In this document: one piece after another, positions 1 through 8,042 of the stretch
How the letters are laid out: the number at the start of each line of letters is the position of its first letter
Numbering within the stretch: position 1 is the stretch's first letter
Origin: an uncultured Alistipes sp.
GTDB taxonomy: Bacteria > Bacteroidota > Bacteroidia > Bacteroidales > Rikenellaceae
Length of the DNA: 64,000 nt
Direction: 5' to 3'
Assembly: GCA_900768045.1 (NCBI GenBank)
Contig: CAAGBL010000099.1
Location: 1-64,000 of the forward strand
Made by a program: the position numbers and the translations under genes
The notes under the pieces: generated by a model
The model's database searches: none
The model's input: only the letters and a program-made list of their open reading frames with translations
What the model was told of the DNA's origin: nothing

Positions 1-113
1 CGATCAATAACCTTACCCTCGAAAGCCATTGCCTCTGCAAGGGTAGTTTTACCGGCGCCAGGAGCACCAATAAGAACGATGTTCTTAAGCTCTTTTGCTG
101 AATAGTTTTTCAT
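1..113 (-). CDS. EF-G-like translational GTPase (FusA2 type), N-terminal fragment
   Basis: Only the first 37 codons are in the window; the gene runs off the left edge. The start ATG is the complement of 111-113. The peptide begins MKNYSAKELKNIVLIG and continues into the P-loop GAPGAGKTTLAEAM, followed by FEGKVID. The short N-terminal lead, the P-loop at residues 16-23 and the AEAM(A/L)F sequence after it match the second EF-G-like protein common in Bacteroidetes rather than canonical EF-G, which has an AHIDAGKTT-type P-loop. This assignment is from family memory on a short fragment. A nucleotide kinase is the main alternative, but adenylate kinases normally start directly with the P-loop strand. 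Confidence 0.6.
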   Translation of the reverse strand, partial: MKNYSAKELKNIVLIGAPGAGKTTLAEAMAFEGKVID

Positions 114-744
114 AGTATAATAGTTTTTAGGTTTTTATTGTTGGTTCTTAAGCCTTAGTTTTTGCGAGAAAAAGTGCCCTTCCTGAGCCCTATTTTTGCA
201 CCTCTCGAGGTCATTAACTCGCTTTACGGATTATAAAATTAAAGACTTTTTTCCGAACTACAAAATAAAAAACTAATATTTTTAAAAAATAGGCTATTTT
301 TTTGCATATTCGGCCTATTAATTCATAATATATATAGGTGAAGCCAAATCGCATAGAGTAAATAATTATGTGATAAGACTACATAAACTTTCGATTTATC
401 AAAGCAGAGTTTATGGCAAAAAACAGGCCACAATTCGTACACACTTATTTCGTTATTTGAGGAGTATCAAAATGGATATTTAACTTGCCTTGGGCTATCT
501 TAGAAAAAAATTGTATCTTTGTATGAGATGTGAGATACTGCAATTTCCGCACAATACGATGATGCCTTCAGCTTTGATAGTTCGGAACTCGCTGTTGTTT
601 GGTGACGTGACAATAGGCGTGAAATCAACAAGAACGGCATTATAATATACTAATCTCTTTAACTTCGCAGCGCAAGATTGCAGCTATTTATTATAATTAA
701 TAAAAAATTTTCAAAATATTAGGTGATTGCTCAAAAAAAGTTTA
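114..744. other. Long intergenic spacer, A+T-rich, no supported gene
   Basis: This is the divergent spacer between the EF-G-like gene and fba. No frame gives a recognisable protein. It holds a good promoter-like sequence at 490-521 and a second TAnnTTTG match at about 190-197. The only frame behind the 490-521 element that starts with ATG is a 40-codon frame at 523-645, which resembles nothing I know. A small RNA or the remains of a lost gene are possible. Confidence 0.5.
490..521 (+). promoter_or_regulatory. Orphan Bacteroidetes-type promoter
   Basis: TTG at 490-492, 21 bases, then TATCTTTG at 514-521, a full match to the TAnnTTTG -7 consensus. The downstream gene, fba, has its own -7 box about 230 bases further on. 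This promoter therefore either makes a long fba leader or drives an unannotated short transcript. Confidence 0.4.
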
Positions 745-752
745 TATCTTTG
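745..752 (+). promoter_or_regulatory. -7 box of the fba promoter
   Basis: TATCTTTG matches TAnnTTTG exactly. It lies 66 bases upstream of the fba ATG, so the expected 5' leader is about 55-60 nt. A -33 TTG is weak: the nearest is 727-729, at a short spacing. Confidence 0.6.
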
Positions 753-817
753 TAGGGTATTTGCTCTGAGGAGCCAAAAACAACGAAATTTTGTTTAACA
801 TTAATATAGTTTGTAAG

Positions 818-1816
818 ATGATTAATTACAAGGATTTGGGTCTTGTGAACACACGTGAGATGTTCCGCAAGGCTGTTGACGGCGGTTACGCTATTCCTGC
901 CTTCAACTTCAACAATATGGAGCAGCTTCAGGCTATCGTTATGGCTGCTGCTGAGACTAAGTCGCCAGTGATTCTTCAGGTGTCGAAGGGTGCTCGTCAG
1001 TATGCTAACCAGACTCTCCTTCGCTACATGGCTGAGGGTGCTGTTGAGTATGCTAAGGAGCTTGGCTGGGAGAAGCCACAGATCGTGCTTCACCTCGACC
1101 ACGGCGACAGCTTCGAGACTTGCAAGAGCTGTATCGACATGGGCTTCTCGTCAGTAATGATCGACGGTTCACACCTTCCATACGACGAGAACGTAGCTCT
1201 AACAAAGAAGGTTGTTGAGTATGCTCACCAGTTCGACGTGACTGTTGAGGGCGAGCTTGGCGTATTGGCTGGCGTTGAGGACGAGGTATCTGCAGCTGAG
1301 AGCCACTACACTAAGCCTGAGGAGGTTGTTGACTTCGTAACAAAGACTGGTTGCGACTCATTGGCTATCTCAATCGGCACTTCACACGGTGCTTTCAAGT
1401 TCACTCCTGAGCAGTGCTCGCTTGATCCACAGACTGGCCGTCTTGTACCTCCACCACTCGCATTCGACGTGTTGGCAGAGATCGAGAAGCAGCTTCCTGG
1501 CTTCCCTATCGTTCTCCACGGCTCATCATCAGTACCACAGGACGAGGTTGACACAATCAACAAGTACGGCGGTGCATTGAAGGCTGCTGTAGGTATTCCT
1601 GAGGAGCAGTTGCGCAAGGCATCTAAGAGCGCTGTTTGCAAGATCAACATCGACTCAGACTCTCGTCTTGCTATGACAGCAGCTGTTCGTGAGGTATTTG
1701 CACAGAAGCCAGCAGAGTTCGATCCACGTAAGTACTTGGGCCCTGCTCGTGACAACATGAAGAAACTCTATATCCACAAGATTAAGGAGGTTCTTGGCTC
1801 TGACAACAAGGCTTAA
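818..1816 (+). CDS. fba: Class II fructose-bisphosphate aldolase
   Basis: Cleaves fructose 1,6-bisphosphate to dihydroxyacetone phosphate and glyceraldehyde 3-phosphate in glycolysis and gluconeogenesis; cytosolic and zinc-dependent. The 332-residue protein starts MINYKDLGLVNTREMF, the usual start in Bacteroidales orthologs. The in-frame TTG at 791 would add nine residues with no family support, so the ATG at 818 is chosen. Class II landmarks are visible: HLDHGDS (metal-binding His and catalytic Asp), the VEGELG segment, and LHGSSS near the C-terminus. It is a single-gene unit with its own -7 box at 745-752 and a strong terminator at 1836-1865. Confidence 0.95.
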   Translation: MINYKDLGLVNTREMFRKAVDGGYAIPAFNFNNMEQLQAIVMAAAETKSPVILQVSKGARQYANQTLLRYMAEGAVEYAKELGWEKPQIVLHLDHGDSFETCKSCIDMGFSSVMIDGSHLPYDENVALTKKVVEYAHQFDVTVEGELGVLAGVEDEVSAAESHYTKPEEVVDFVTKTGCDSLAISIGTSHGAFKFTPEQCSLDPQTGRLVPPPLAFDVLAEIEKQLPGFPIVLHGSSSVPQDEVDTINKYGGALKAAVGIPEEQLRKASKSAVCKINIDSDSRLAMTAAVREVFAQKPAEFDPRKYLGPARDNMKKLYIHKIKEVLGSDNKA

Positions 1817-1835
1817 TTGCAATAGCTACTATCTT

Positions 1836-1869
1836 AAATAGGGGATACGCTTGTATCCCCTATTTGCCT
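1836..1869 (+). terminator. Rho-independent terminator of fba
   Basis: A 13-bp perfect stem (arms 1836-1848 and 1853-1865, GGGGATAC core) with a GCTT loop, followed by a short pyrimidine/T stretch. It begins 20 bases after the fba stop. Confidence 0.85.
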
Positions 1870-1907
1870 TTTCTCGTATAAAGATATCAACTTGCGACAA
1901 GGCATAA

Positions 1908-1937
1908 AAAAAGGTGTCGACCTCTCGACACCTTTTT
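1908..1937. terminator. Hairpin flanked by A and T runs, beside a tRNA-like remnant
   Basis: Arms 1908-1920 and 1925-1937 form a 13-bp stem with a CCTC loop. An A-run precedes it and a T-run follows, so it could terminate on either strand. On the minus strand it sits just downstream of the tRNA-Ser-like 3' remnant at 1941-1967. The intact tRNA-Ser at 5105-5189 has the same arrangement with its own terminator. Confidence 0.6.
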
Positions 1938-1940
1938 GCT

Positions 1941-1967
1941 TTGTGATCTTGCGAAGAGGGAGGGATT
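1941..1967 (-). pseudogene. Degenerate copy of a tRNA-Ser 3' end
   Basis: These 27 bases match 5094-5120, the 3' end of the intact tRNA-Ser plus its immediate downstream flank, with three mismatches. TTGTGATC and AGAGGGAGGGATT are shared. The match stops abruptly inside what would be the T-loop, and there is no tRNA body upstream on the minus strand. With the copy at 4853-4875 it brackets a segment carrying one lipoprotein gene. This looks like a footprint of tRNA-targeted integration or of local duplication; no integrase is present. Confidence 0.5.
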
Positions 1968-2505
1968 TTGTACCAATTTGTGCAAAATTCTTACCCCTTT
2001 TATATGTACCTTATACTGCCGATAATACGCTCCACGATGGGATATTGGGATAAATTATCTGCCTTTTTATCTTCTCAATCTTCGCATACTATTCTCATCG
2101 GTGCAACTTTTTAGTGGCAAAAATGCACCAAAAACGCCCATATCTACACACATATAATCTATTGATAACCAATAAAATAATTATTATTTTACTAATACAC
2201 GCTTTCTCACTTGAACGCTTCTTCCCAATTTCTCATTCTTGATATGCTCAAAGAGATGACAAACAAAAAATAAAAATTATTTTTTGTTGCACCGAACTTT
2301 TTTCAGTTCGTTAGATTACTCCAAAATACTTCCATAGAATTGTATATCAATGTCAAATAGCATATAATGAACAAAATCTGTTTATGACAAATTATCCATC
2401 ATTATATAAACGCCTATATTATCCACGTAACAGACTGTTATACAGCCACTTACCCCCCCGAATAAAAAACATTGAGTCCACTGGATAATTTGGCAAAAAT
2501 TTTCC
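1968..2505. other. Non-coding A+T-rich spacer
   Basis: No supported gene. It contains a 12-bp perfect A+T inverted repeat (arms 2262-2273 and 2277-2288, three-base loop) and many short T and A tracts. Nothing else is recognised. Confidence 0.5.
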
Positions 2506-2513
2506 TATATTTG
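2506..2513 (+). promoter_or_regulatory. -7 box upstream of the lipoprotein gene
   Basis: TATATTTG matches TAnnTTTG. The expected transcription start is near 2520, giving a leader of about 85 nt to the preferred ATG at 2607. Confidence 0.5.
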
Positions 2514-2606
2514 CATTACGATTAAGAATCAACGGCAATCCAATGAAGTTCCAGTTGCCGTGCGATGATAATAATTATGGGACTTCGCAAAACCCCTAAA
2601 ATTACT

Positions 2607-4649
2607 ATGAGTACCAAAAACTCGTTGCTAATCACACTATTTACGATTGCAACACTGCTAACTGGCTGTAAGGAACCTGTTGACCCCGTGGTAGAACCTA
2701 CTCCAGAGCCAGAAGTCGAGGATTTCAAAATTGAGATTCTCGAGACCACAACAACAAGTGTACAATTCCGCATCACGCCAAATGACCCCGAAATGCGTTA
2801 TGTTGCGATGATGACCCTCAAGAGCGATTTCGATGCTTTTGAGAGCGATGAAGACTACATTAACGACGACCTTTTGTGGTTTGAAGACCTTATATACGAC
2901 GAGGGCATTAGTGCAGAGGTGTTCTATGAGCGAGAGTTGAAGAGTGGCACGACAGAAGATACGCAAGATAACCTATCACCTGCAACATCATACTATGTTT
3001 ATGCCTACGGAATGACAACCAATGGTTTGGTTACAACCAAATTATACAAAGCAGAGTTTACTACTGCAAGTGTTGAGTTGCAAGATATAAACTTCGAAGT
3101 ATCAGTGTCGGATATAACCTATAACAACGCCGTAGTTTCTGTCACTCCCGAGAGCAAGGATACAATCTACTTTGTAAATGTATTCAGCGACGAGGACTAC
3201 GAGAAATGGGGTGGCGACGATAATGCTTACGCAGAGCAACTTGCATACGTTCGTAACTACTACCTATCAATGGGTGCAACAACCGAGCAGATGCTTGCAA
3301 ACCTCTGCTTCGCTGGTGATAAGTCGATAACCATACAGAAGCTTACAGCAGGTACACACTATAGAGCATACGCCATTGCCGTAAATAGCGACTTCTTGGC
3401 AATAAGCGAGGCATCGGTAGCAGAATTTGATACACTATCTGCAGAGAGCAAAGAACTTACATTCGAGTGCAATATTACCGATATTCAGTATGACCGCATT
3501 GCAGGTACGCTAACACCATCTAACAACGAGGACACCTACATCTGCTCTGTACAGTATGCCGACGCAATGTATTGGTACGATAGCGATGAGGAGTTTATCG
3601 AGAACATTGTTATGGATATCGACCTATGGCAGGGCGGTATTGAGAATGTTCTGAAGCAGGGCGAGATATCATTGGATAGCATCACAGGTCTCACTGCAAA
3701 TACCGAATATATAATTGTATGTTTCGGCTATAGCGGTGCTGCCACTACTCCTCTCTACACATTCCCATTCACAACCCCAGAGGCTTATGGTAATCCAGAG
3801 GATTTGACTATTGGTTTCTCTATTGACGAGGTCACACACAACTCTGTTCGCGTGACAACCGACCCATCTGTAGGTGCACACTACTTTGTTACATACACCG
3901 ACACTGCATATTTCAATGAGATGGTCGAGGAACTTGGCTCTGAGGATGCTGCAGTGGCATACTTTGCTAACAATGATATCGACTATGGAGCAGAGTTCTT
4001 CGAGTGCAGTCGTGCCGAGTACCTTATGGAGATTGGAGCAGTACTCGGTAAATACACCTCGTTCTTCAATCAGTTAAACCCATCAACAGAGTATATTGCG
4101 ATGGCGATTGCTGTAGATATCAACAGCGGAGAACTTGCATCATCACGAGGCTTCGTAAGCGAGACATTCACAACTTTGGACAAGGTCGTAAGCAGTGCGA
4201 AGGTGGAGATTACATTCGGAGACTACTATGACGGTACTGCACTTGCAGAACTCGACCCATCAAAGTATTTGAAATGTGCAGGATATGTGGTTATGCCTTA
4301 CACCATCACTCCAAACGACGACGCTATGACTTGGTATACAGGTTTCTATCAGGGAGACTACACCGAATGGGGTTGCACTGACGAGGATATCTATGCCGAA
4401 CTCATCACCTATGGCTACGAGTGGGGTTCAGACCTTGTATCTGTAGATAGTTATGGTGGTATCGCTGTATTGAGTTACGATGAGGCATTCACATTCCTCG
4501 GTATTGCCCAGGACTGGGAGGAGAACTACGGAGCAGGCACTCTGGAGGTTGTAACACTCACACGCGACGGCGTATCTCCTGCCGAAGAGTTCATTGCCTC
4601 TCAAAGCAACGCACCAATGGCAGCAGCAGCAAAAAGTGCAATAAGATAA
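2607..4649 (+). CDS. Lipoprotein with tandem fibronectin-III-like repeats
   Basis: Predicted surface or periplasmic lipoprotein of 680 residues with no recognised enzyme domain. The start at 2607 gives a clean lipoprotein signal, MSTKNSLLITLFTIATLLTG, with the lipobox ending LLTGC; ATGs at 2565 and 2577 would only add a polar lead. Four degenerate beta-sandwich-like repeats of about 110-120 residues follow. Each begins near an I-T/D-x-x-Y/H-x-x-x-x-x-x-x-T/D-P element, such as SDITYNNAVVSVTPESKD and TDIQYDRIAGTLTPSNNE. Each ends in an L-x-A/P-x-T-x-Y-x-x-Y/C-x-G/A element followed by FTT. A C-terminal domain of about 150 residues is distinct. The gene stands alone between two tRNA-Ser-like remnants, which hints at acquisition. 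Fibronectin-like is inferred from pattern only; role unknown. Confidence 0.75.
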   Translation: MSTKNSLLITLFTIATLLTGCKEPVDPVVEPTPEPEVEDFKIEILETTTTSVQFRITPNDPEMRYVAMMTLKSDFDAFESDEDYINDDLLWFEDLIYDEGISAEVFYERELKSGTTEDTQDNLSPATSYYVYAYGMTTNGLVTTKLYKAEFTTASVELQDINFEVSVSDITYNNAVVSVTPESKDTIYFVNVFSDEDYEKWGGDDNAYAEQLAYVRNYYLSMGATTEQMLANLCFAGDKSITIQKLTAGTHYRAYAIAVNSDFLAISEASVAEFDTLSAESKELTFECNITDIQYDRIAGTLTPSNNEDTYICSVQYADAMYWYDSDEEFIENIVMDIDLWQGGIENVLKQGEISLDSITGLTANTEYIIVCFGYSGAATTPLYTFPFTTPEAYGNPEDLTIGFSIDEVTHNSVRVTTDPSVGAHYFVTYTDTAYFNEMVEELGSEDAAVAYFANNDIDYGAEFFECSRAEYLMEIGAVLGKYTSFFNQLNPSTEYIAMAIAVDINSGELASSRGFVSETFTTLDKVVSSAKVEITFGDYYDGTALAELDPSKYLKCAGYVVMPYTITPNDDAMTWYTGFYQGDYTEWGCTDEDIYAELITYGYEWGSDLVSVDSYGGIAVLSYDEAFTFLGIAQDWEENYGAGTLEVVTLTRDGVSPAEEFIASQSNAPMAAAAKSAIR

Positions 4650-4687
4650 GCAGTGATAACTTAAAAAAGTAGAGTTATCCACGCCAA

Positions 4688-4730
4688 GAGGTGCCCCTAA
4701 AGGTTTATACAAAGACCTTTGGGGCACCTC
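4688..4730 (+). terminator. Long hairpin downstream of the lipoprotein gene
   Basis: Sixteen paired bases with one bulge: the left arm GAGGTGCCCC(T)AAAGGT pairs with ACCTTTGGGGCACCTC. It starts 38 bases after the stop codon. The T-run is poor, so termination is likely but not certain. Confidence 0.6.
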
Positions 4731-4802
4731 CTTCGTTTCATTGTTCGAAAAATTACAACCTGAATTTGAGTGCGAAGCATAGAGACGCCCAAAAAAAAAC
4801 AA

Positions 4803-4817
4803 CCGCCAAAGTGGCGG
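4803..4817 (-). terminator. Minus-strand terminator-like hairpin beside a tRNA remnant
   Basis: CCGCCA (4803-4808) pairs with TGGCGG (4812-4817). On the minus strand the stem is followed by GTT and then a run of nine T. It lies just downstream (minus sense) of the tRNA-Ser-like remnant at 4853-4875, echoing the tRNA-plus-terminator layout at 5.1 kb. Confidence 0.55.
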
Positions 4818-4852
4818 CTGTCGTTATGAAGATATGTTATGTATTGAAGGTA

Positions 4853-4875
4853 GAGCGGAGAGGGAGGGATTCGAA
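4853..4875 (-). pseudogene. Exact 23-bp copy of the tRNA-Ser 3' end
   Basis: The 23 bases are identical to 5102-5124, which cover the acceptor 3' strand, the T-stem 3' strand and part of the T-loop of the intact tRNA-Ser. Identity ends inside the T-loop and no tRNA body follows. This is the length and position typical of attachment-site duplications made by tRNA-targeting integrases, but no integrase gene lies nearby. Confidence 0.6.
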
Positions 4876-4888
4876 TGGCAAAGCCATA

Positions 4889-4947
4889 GAGCCGATACGA
4901 TAAAGCGGAGGGCGTAGCCCGAGCAATTAACCTATTATTATCGGCTC
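4889..4947. repeat. Inverted repeat between the tRNA remnant and the intact tRNA
   Basis: GAGCCGATA (4889-4897) is the reverse complement of 4939-4947. A small GGGCGTAGCCC hairpin lies inside. It fills part of the non-coding stretch 4876-5064, which otherwise shows no gene. Confidence 0.4.
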
Positions 4948-5064
4948 AACCCCCATATTATGAGCAATGCACACTCTTCGCAGACAATGCAGAGCACGCT
5001 ATGGCGTGTTGGTTTTGGGACTGTGGGTGGGAGCTTGCTCACAAACACACAGACACAAAAACAA

Positions 5065-5088
5065 AACGGATGACTTTCGTCATCCGTT
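5065..5088 (-). terminator. Terminator of tRNA-Ser
   Basis: AACGGATGAC (5065-5074) pairs perfectly with GTCATCCGTT (5079-5088) around a four-base loop. On the minus strand it is followed by TTGTTTTTG. It sits 16 bases past the tRNA 3' end. Confidence 0.75.
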
Positions 5089-5104
5089 CTGCATTGTGAT
5101 CGAG

Positions 5105-5189
5105 CGGAGAGGGAGGGATTCGAACCCCCGGAGCCTCGCAGCTCAACGGTTTTCAAGACCGCCGCAATCGACCACTCTGCCACCTCTCC
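5105..5189 (-). tRNA. tRNA-Ser (anticodon UGA)
   Basis: An 85-nt class II tRNA read from the minus strand. The acceptor GGAGAGG pairs fully with CCTCTCC and is followed by discriminator G; CCA is not encoded. The anticodon stem GCGGT/ACCGT encloses the loop CTTGAAA, with anticodon TGA as the complement of 5153-5155. A variable arm is present, and the T-arm has GGGGG, TTCGAAT, CCCTC. It reads UCA-type serine codons. Two truncated copies of its 3' end lie at 4853-4875 and 1941-1967. Confidence 0.95.
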
Positions 5190-5393
5190 AAGGGACAAAA
5201 GTATAACAAGTTTTTTAATCTACCAAACAAAAAATGAAAATATTTTTATGTTTTTTGCAGCCACCCTATTCATCGCACTGAAACTTAGCGACATACAAAT
5301 TTAATATTTTTTAGTTTTTTTTAAGGTCTAAAACCCCATTTAAGCAAAAATCTCGAAATTGGCCACTTTTGTCTATGCCTCTGGCAACCTAAA

Positions 5394-5939
5394 TTAGCGC
5401 CACGACTGAAGATGATGCATGTCGTGGCCCAAGAAACGTTTTGTTCCAACACGTCGAAAGCCCAATGACTGGTATAGGCGCTCCGCATCGGGGTTATCAA
5501 AATCAACAATTAGGCCAACACGCTCATATCCCTCGGCAAATGCTCTATCACGCATAGCCACAATAAGCGCACGTCCGATGCCACAACCTCGGCACTCGGG
5601 CAGCACGCCAAGCGAGTCGAGGTAGAACTCCCCCGCCTCGGTCTCGTCCTCGATGTTTATCGCCTCGCCGAGGTGTTGCTCTAAGAGTGCAAATATAGGC
5701 TCACGAAGCTCTTTGAGGCATGCTCCATCATAACCCACAAGCGCCCCTGATACACGCCCTTCCACCACTGCAACAAGCGTATTAACATAACTATATTGCG
5801 AGTGCTCCATGCGCGCGAGATGAAGAAACACAGGGTAAATAGGGTGCGACATGTCGTAGCCCACAGCCATACACACAGCATGAGCTATAAACTCGGCATC
5901 GGCCACCGTTGCTTGACGAATTGTTATATCTCGATTCAT
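5394..5939 (-). CDS. GNAT-family N-acetyltransferase
   Basis: Predicted cytosolic acyl-CoA-dependent acetyltransferase of 181 residues; substrate unknown. The start MNRDITIRQATVADAEFI is chosen because it begins at the first GNAT beta strand; an in-frame start five codons upstream has no support. The acetyl-CoA-binding motif A is clear: LGVLPECRGCGIGRALI with the R-x-x-G-x-G core, then a helix, then the typical LIVDFDNPDAERLYQSLGF end, where N and the L-Y-Q-S-L-G-F segment are conserved. A -7-like box, TATTTTTG (complement of 5944-5951), lies only a few bases upstream, so the leader would be very short. Confidence 0.85.
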   Translation of the reverse strand: MNRDITIRQATVADAEFIAHAVCMAVGYDMSHPIYPVFLHLARMEHSQYSYVNTLVAVVEGRVSGALVGYDGACLKELREPIFALLEQHLGEAINIEDETEAGEFYLDSLGVLPECRGCGIGRALIVAMRDRAFAEGYERVGLIVDFDNPDAERLYQSLGFRRVGTKRFLGHDMHHLQSWR

Positions 5940-6111
5940 GGAACAAAAATACAAAAAAATTGTTTGCCGTCACTCGCCGTATAGCTCCTTGCCACAAACT
6001 TTTGGGGCGGAAATATGAATATTTCATATTTTTTGCCTATCTTTACGCAAAATTGTATATATATGAATCCTTGGGTGCTCATGCACTCAAAGCAAAATAG
6101 TAGTAATTACA

Positions 6112-7587
6112 ATGAGTTGTAACAAAAAACATACACCTGAGTTAGGACGTGGCTGTTGTTTCTGCGACTGTGGCGACGAGCTTGATGCTATCGCTTCGGA
6201 GGGCTGCTACAAGCTTCACGAGACAAATTGGCTTGAGGAGTATCCCGACAATATCCCAACCGACATTTTCGAGGTGCGCTTCAAGAATACACGTCGCTCA
6301 TACTATCAGAATGTCAACAACCTTGAGCTTAAGCGTGGCGACATTGTTGCCGTTGAGGCGTCGCCAGGCCACGACATAGGCATCATCTCGCTCACGGGCG
6401 ACATGGTGGCTAAGCAGATGCGACGCACAGGCTTCAACCCATATAATGGCGAGTTCAAAAAGATCTACCGCAAGGCACGTCCCTACGACATCGAGAAGTG
6501 GCAGGAGGCTATAGCTCTCGAGCATGAGACGATGATTGCCTCACGCCAGATTGCTGCCGACATGGGCCTAAACATGAAGATTGGCGACGTGGAGTATCAG
6601 GGCGACAAGATTAAGGCGATATTCTATTACATCGCCGACGAGCGTGTCGACTTCCGTGAGCTTATCAAGGTCTTTGCCGACCGCTTCCACATTCGTATCG
6701 AGATGAAGCAGATTGGTGCTCGCCAGGAGGCTGGCCGCATTGGCGGTATTGGTGCTTGTGGTCGTGAGCTATGCTGCGCTTCGTGGATGTCGAGCTTCTC
6801 GAGCGTGACAACTAATGCCGCACGCATGCAGGAGATCTCGCTAAACCCTCAGAAGTTAGCTGGCCAGTGCTCAAAGCTTAAGTGCTGCCTCATGTACGAG
6901 TACGACACCTATGCCGATGCTCGTCGCACCATACCACGCCTACGTGAGCCTCTTCAGACACTCGATGGCGAGTACTTCCTCGTTAAGATTGATCCATTGG
7001 CGCAGACCATGACCTTCTCAACAAGCAAGGGTGCAATGGTAAACCTTACAACGCTCCCTATAAGCCGTGTTAAGGAGATTATCGCACTTAACCGTGCGGG
7101 ACAAAAGGCCGAGACTCTTGTTGGCGAGGAGGGCGATAACGTCGTTGCAGAGCCAACATACCGCCACGAGGAGGATAGCATCACCCGCTTCGATAATAAG
7201 TCGAAGCGTTCTAAGCGCTCTAAGCGTCGTGGCAACAAGGAGGACAAAGAGAGCAAAGACGATGTTAAGCCAAGCGAGGAGCATGTCTCAGAGCCAAACA
7301 CCAAGGAGCTCAAGGAGGAGGTAGCCGCCGAGCCTAAGCGTGAGCGTCGACAGGAGCGAGAGCGCCGCCCACATCGTCAGGAGCGTCGTCAGGAGCCAGC
7401 AACAGATGCAGAGCAGACGCCAAACACAGCGGAGGGCGCAGCCCCTGCCGATAGCGAGAATAGAGAGCAGCCCCGCCACCGTGACAATCGTCATCGTGGC
7501 CGTGGTCACCACCGCCCACACCGCCACGAGCGTCGTGGTGAGGGTGGCGAGCAGGCACCTCGCAATGATAACCCAAAAACTGAGTAG
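6112..7587 (+). CDS. RicT/YaaT-like PSP1-domain protein with a charged C-terminal tail
   Basis: A 491-residue cytosolic protein. The Cys-rich beginning (Cys at residues 3, 15, 16, 18 and 20) is typical of Bacteroidetes PSP1 proteins. The PSP1 core spans about residues 45-270 and includes IGARQEAGRIGGIGACGREL, CCASWMSSF and the Cys pair in QCSKLKCCLMYEYD. In Firmicutes the homolog RicT/YaaT works with RicA and RicF, a complex that binds Fe-S clusters and affects RNase Y. Whether that applies here is unknown. Residues from about 350 on are low-complexity Lys/Arg/Glu-rich and end with clustered RH and HRP repeats, which suggests nucleic-acid binding. It is the first gene of a run with gldH, trmB and rlmD; three bases separate it from gldH. 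Confidence 0.85.
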   Translation: MSCNKKHTPELGRGCCFCDCGDELDAIASEGCYKLHETNWLEEYPDNIPTDIFEVRFKNTRRSYYQNVNNLELKRGDIVAVEASPGHDIGIISLTGDMVAKQMRRTGFNPYNGEFKKIYRKARPYDIEKWQEAIALEHETMIASRQIAADMGLNMKIGDVEYQGDKIKAIFYYIADERVDFRELIKVFADRFHIRIEMKQIGARQEAGRIGGIGACGRELCCASWMSSFSSVTTNAARMQEISLNPQKLAGQCSKLKCCLMYEYDTYADARRTIPRLREPLQTLDGEYFLVKIDPLAQTMTFSTSKGAMVNLTTLPISRVKEIIALNRAGQKAETLVGEEGDNVVAEPTYRHEEDSITRFDNKSKRSKRSKRRGNKEDKESKDDVKPSEEHVSEPNTKELKEEVAAEPKRERRQERERRPHRQERRQEPATDAEQTPNTAEGAAPADSENREQPRHRDNRHRGRGHHRPHRHERRGEGGEQAPRNDNPKTE

Positions 7588-7590
7588 GCC

Positions 7591-8022
7591 ATGTTACGCA
7601 TAATTACAGGTTCTATATTGAGCCTCATTACGCTGATGATGGTTGCATGTGGCAGCGATAGTCGCACAGTAGATATTCACGACACCGAGGCTAAGACGTG
7701 GTCGCATGCCGAGGAGTTTACCTACGACAATAGCGACACGCTCTCTCGTCGTCAGATACTTATCACCCTACGCTACGATGGCGACTATGTGAGAGAGCAG
7801 GTACCCATTAAGATACTTACGGTATCTCCTGACTCAATGGTTCTTGAGGAGAGCTTCACACTACGCATACCTCAGCTTGCCGACATGCGTCCCGAGGAGC
7901 ATACGTTTGTATATCGTAGCGACGTGCTCCTTAAGCGCCGAGGCACATATAGCTTCCGTCTAACACCCGATGAGCCAGCCGAGGGTATCGCCTCAGTAGG
8001 CATCATCGTAGATAAGATATAA
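7591..8022 (+). CDS. gldH: Gliding-motility lipoprotein GldH family
   Basis: A 143-residue lipoprotein. The signal peptide MLRIITGSILSLITLMMVAC ends at the lipobox Cys (residue 20). The mature part has the W-x-x-x-x-x-F pattern (TWSHAEEFTYDN) near its start and a beta-rich body with an RLTPDEP segment near the end. In Flavobacterium GldH is needed for gliding and type IX secretion. Non-gliding Bacteroidales keep the gene, commonly next to the PSP1 gene as here, so the family call is supported by neighbourhood. Its role in this organism is not evident. Confidence 0.8.
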   Translation: MLRIITGSILSLITLMMVACGSDSRTVDIHDTEAKTWSHAEEFTYDNSDTLSRRQILITLRYDGDYVREQVPIKILTVSPDSMVLEESFTLRIPQLADMRPEEHTFVYRSDVLLKRRGTYSFRLTPDEPAEGIASVGIIVDKI

Positions 8023-8042
8023 AACCCGAAAAAGCTAACCCC

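Noticed and set aside
523..645. Short 40-codon ATG frame behind the orphan promoter
   Set aside because: The ATG begins one base after the -7 box, so transcription would start inside or after it. No similarity is recognised.
2262..2288. A+T-only inverted repeat as a terminator or mobile-element end
   Set aside because: It has twelve A/T pairs and no GC, with no gene ending nearby and no second copy seen; likely composition-driven.
4967..5206. Open frames on both strands across the tRNA-Ser gene
   Set aside because: They run through a confident tRNA and its terminator and show no protein features.
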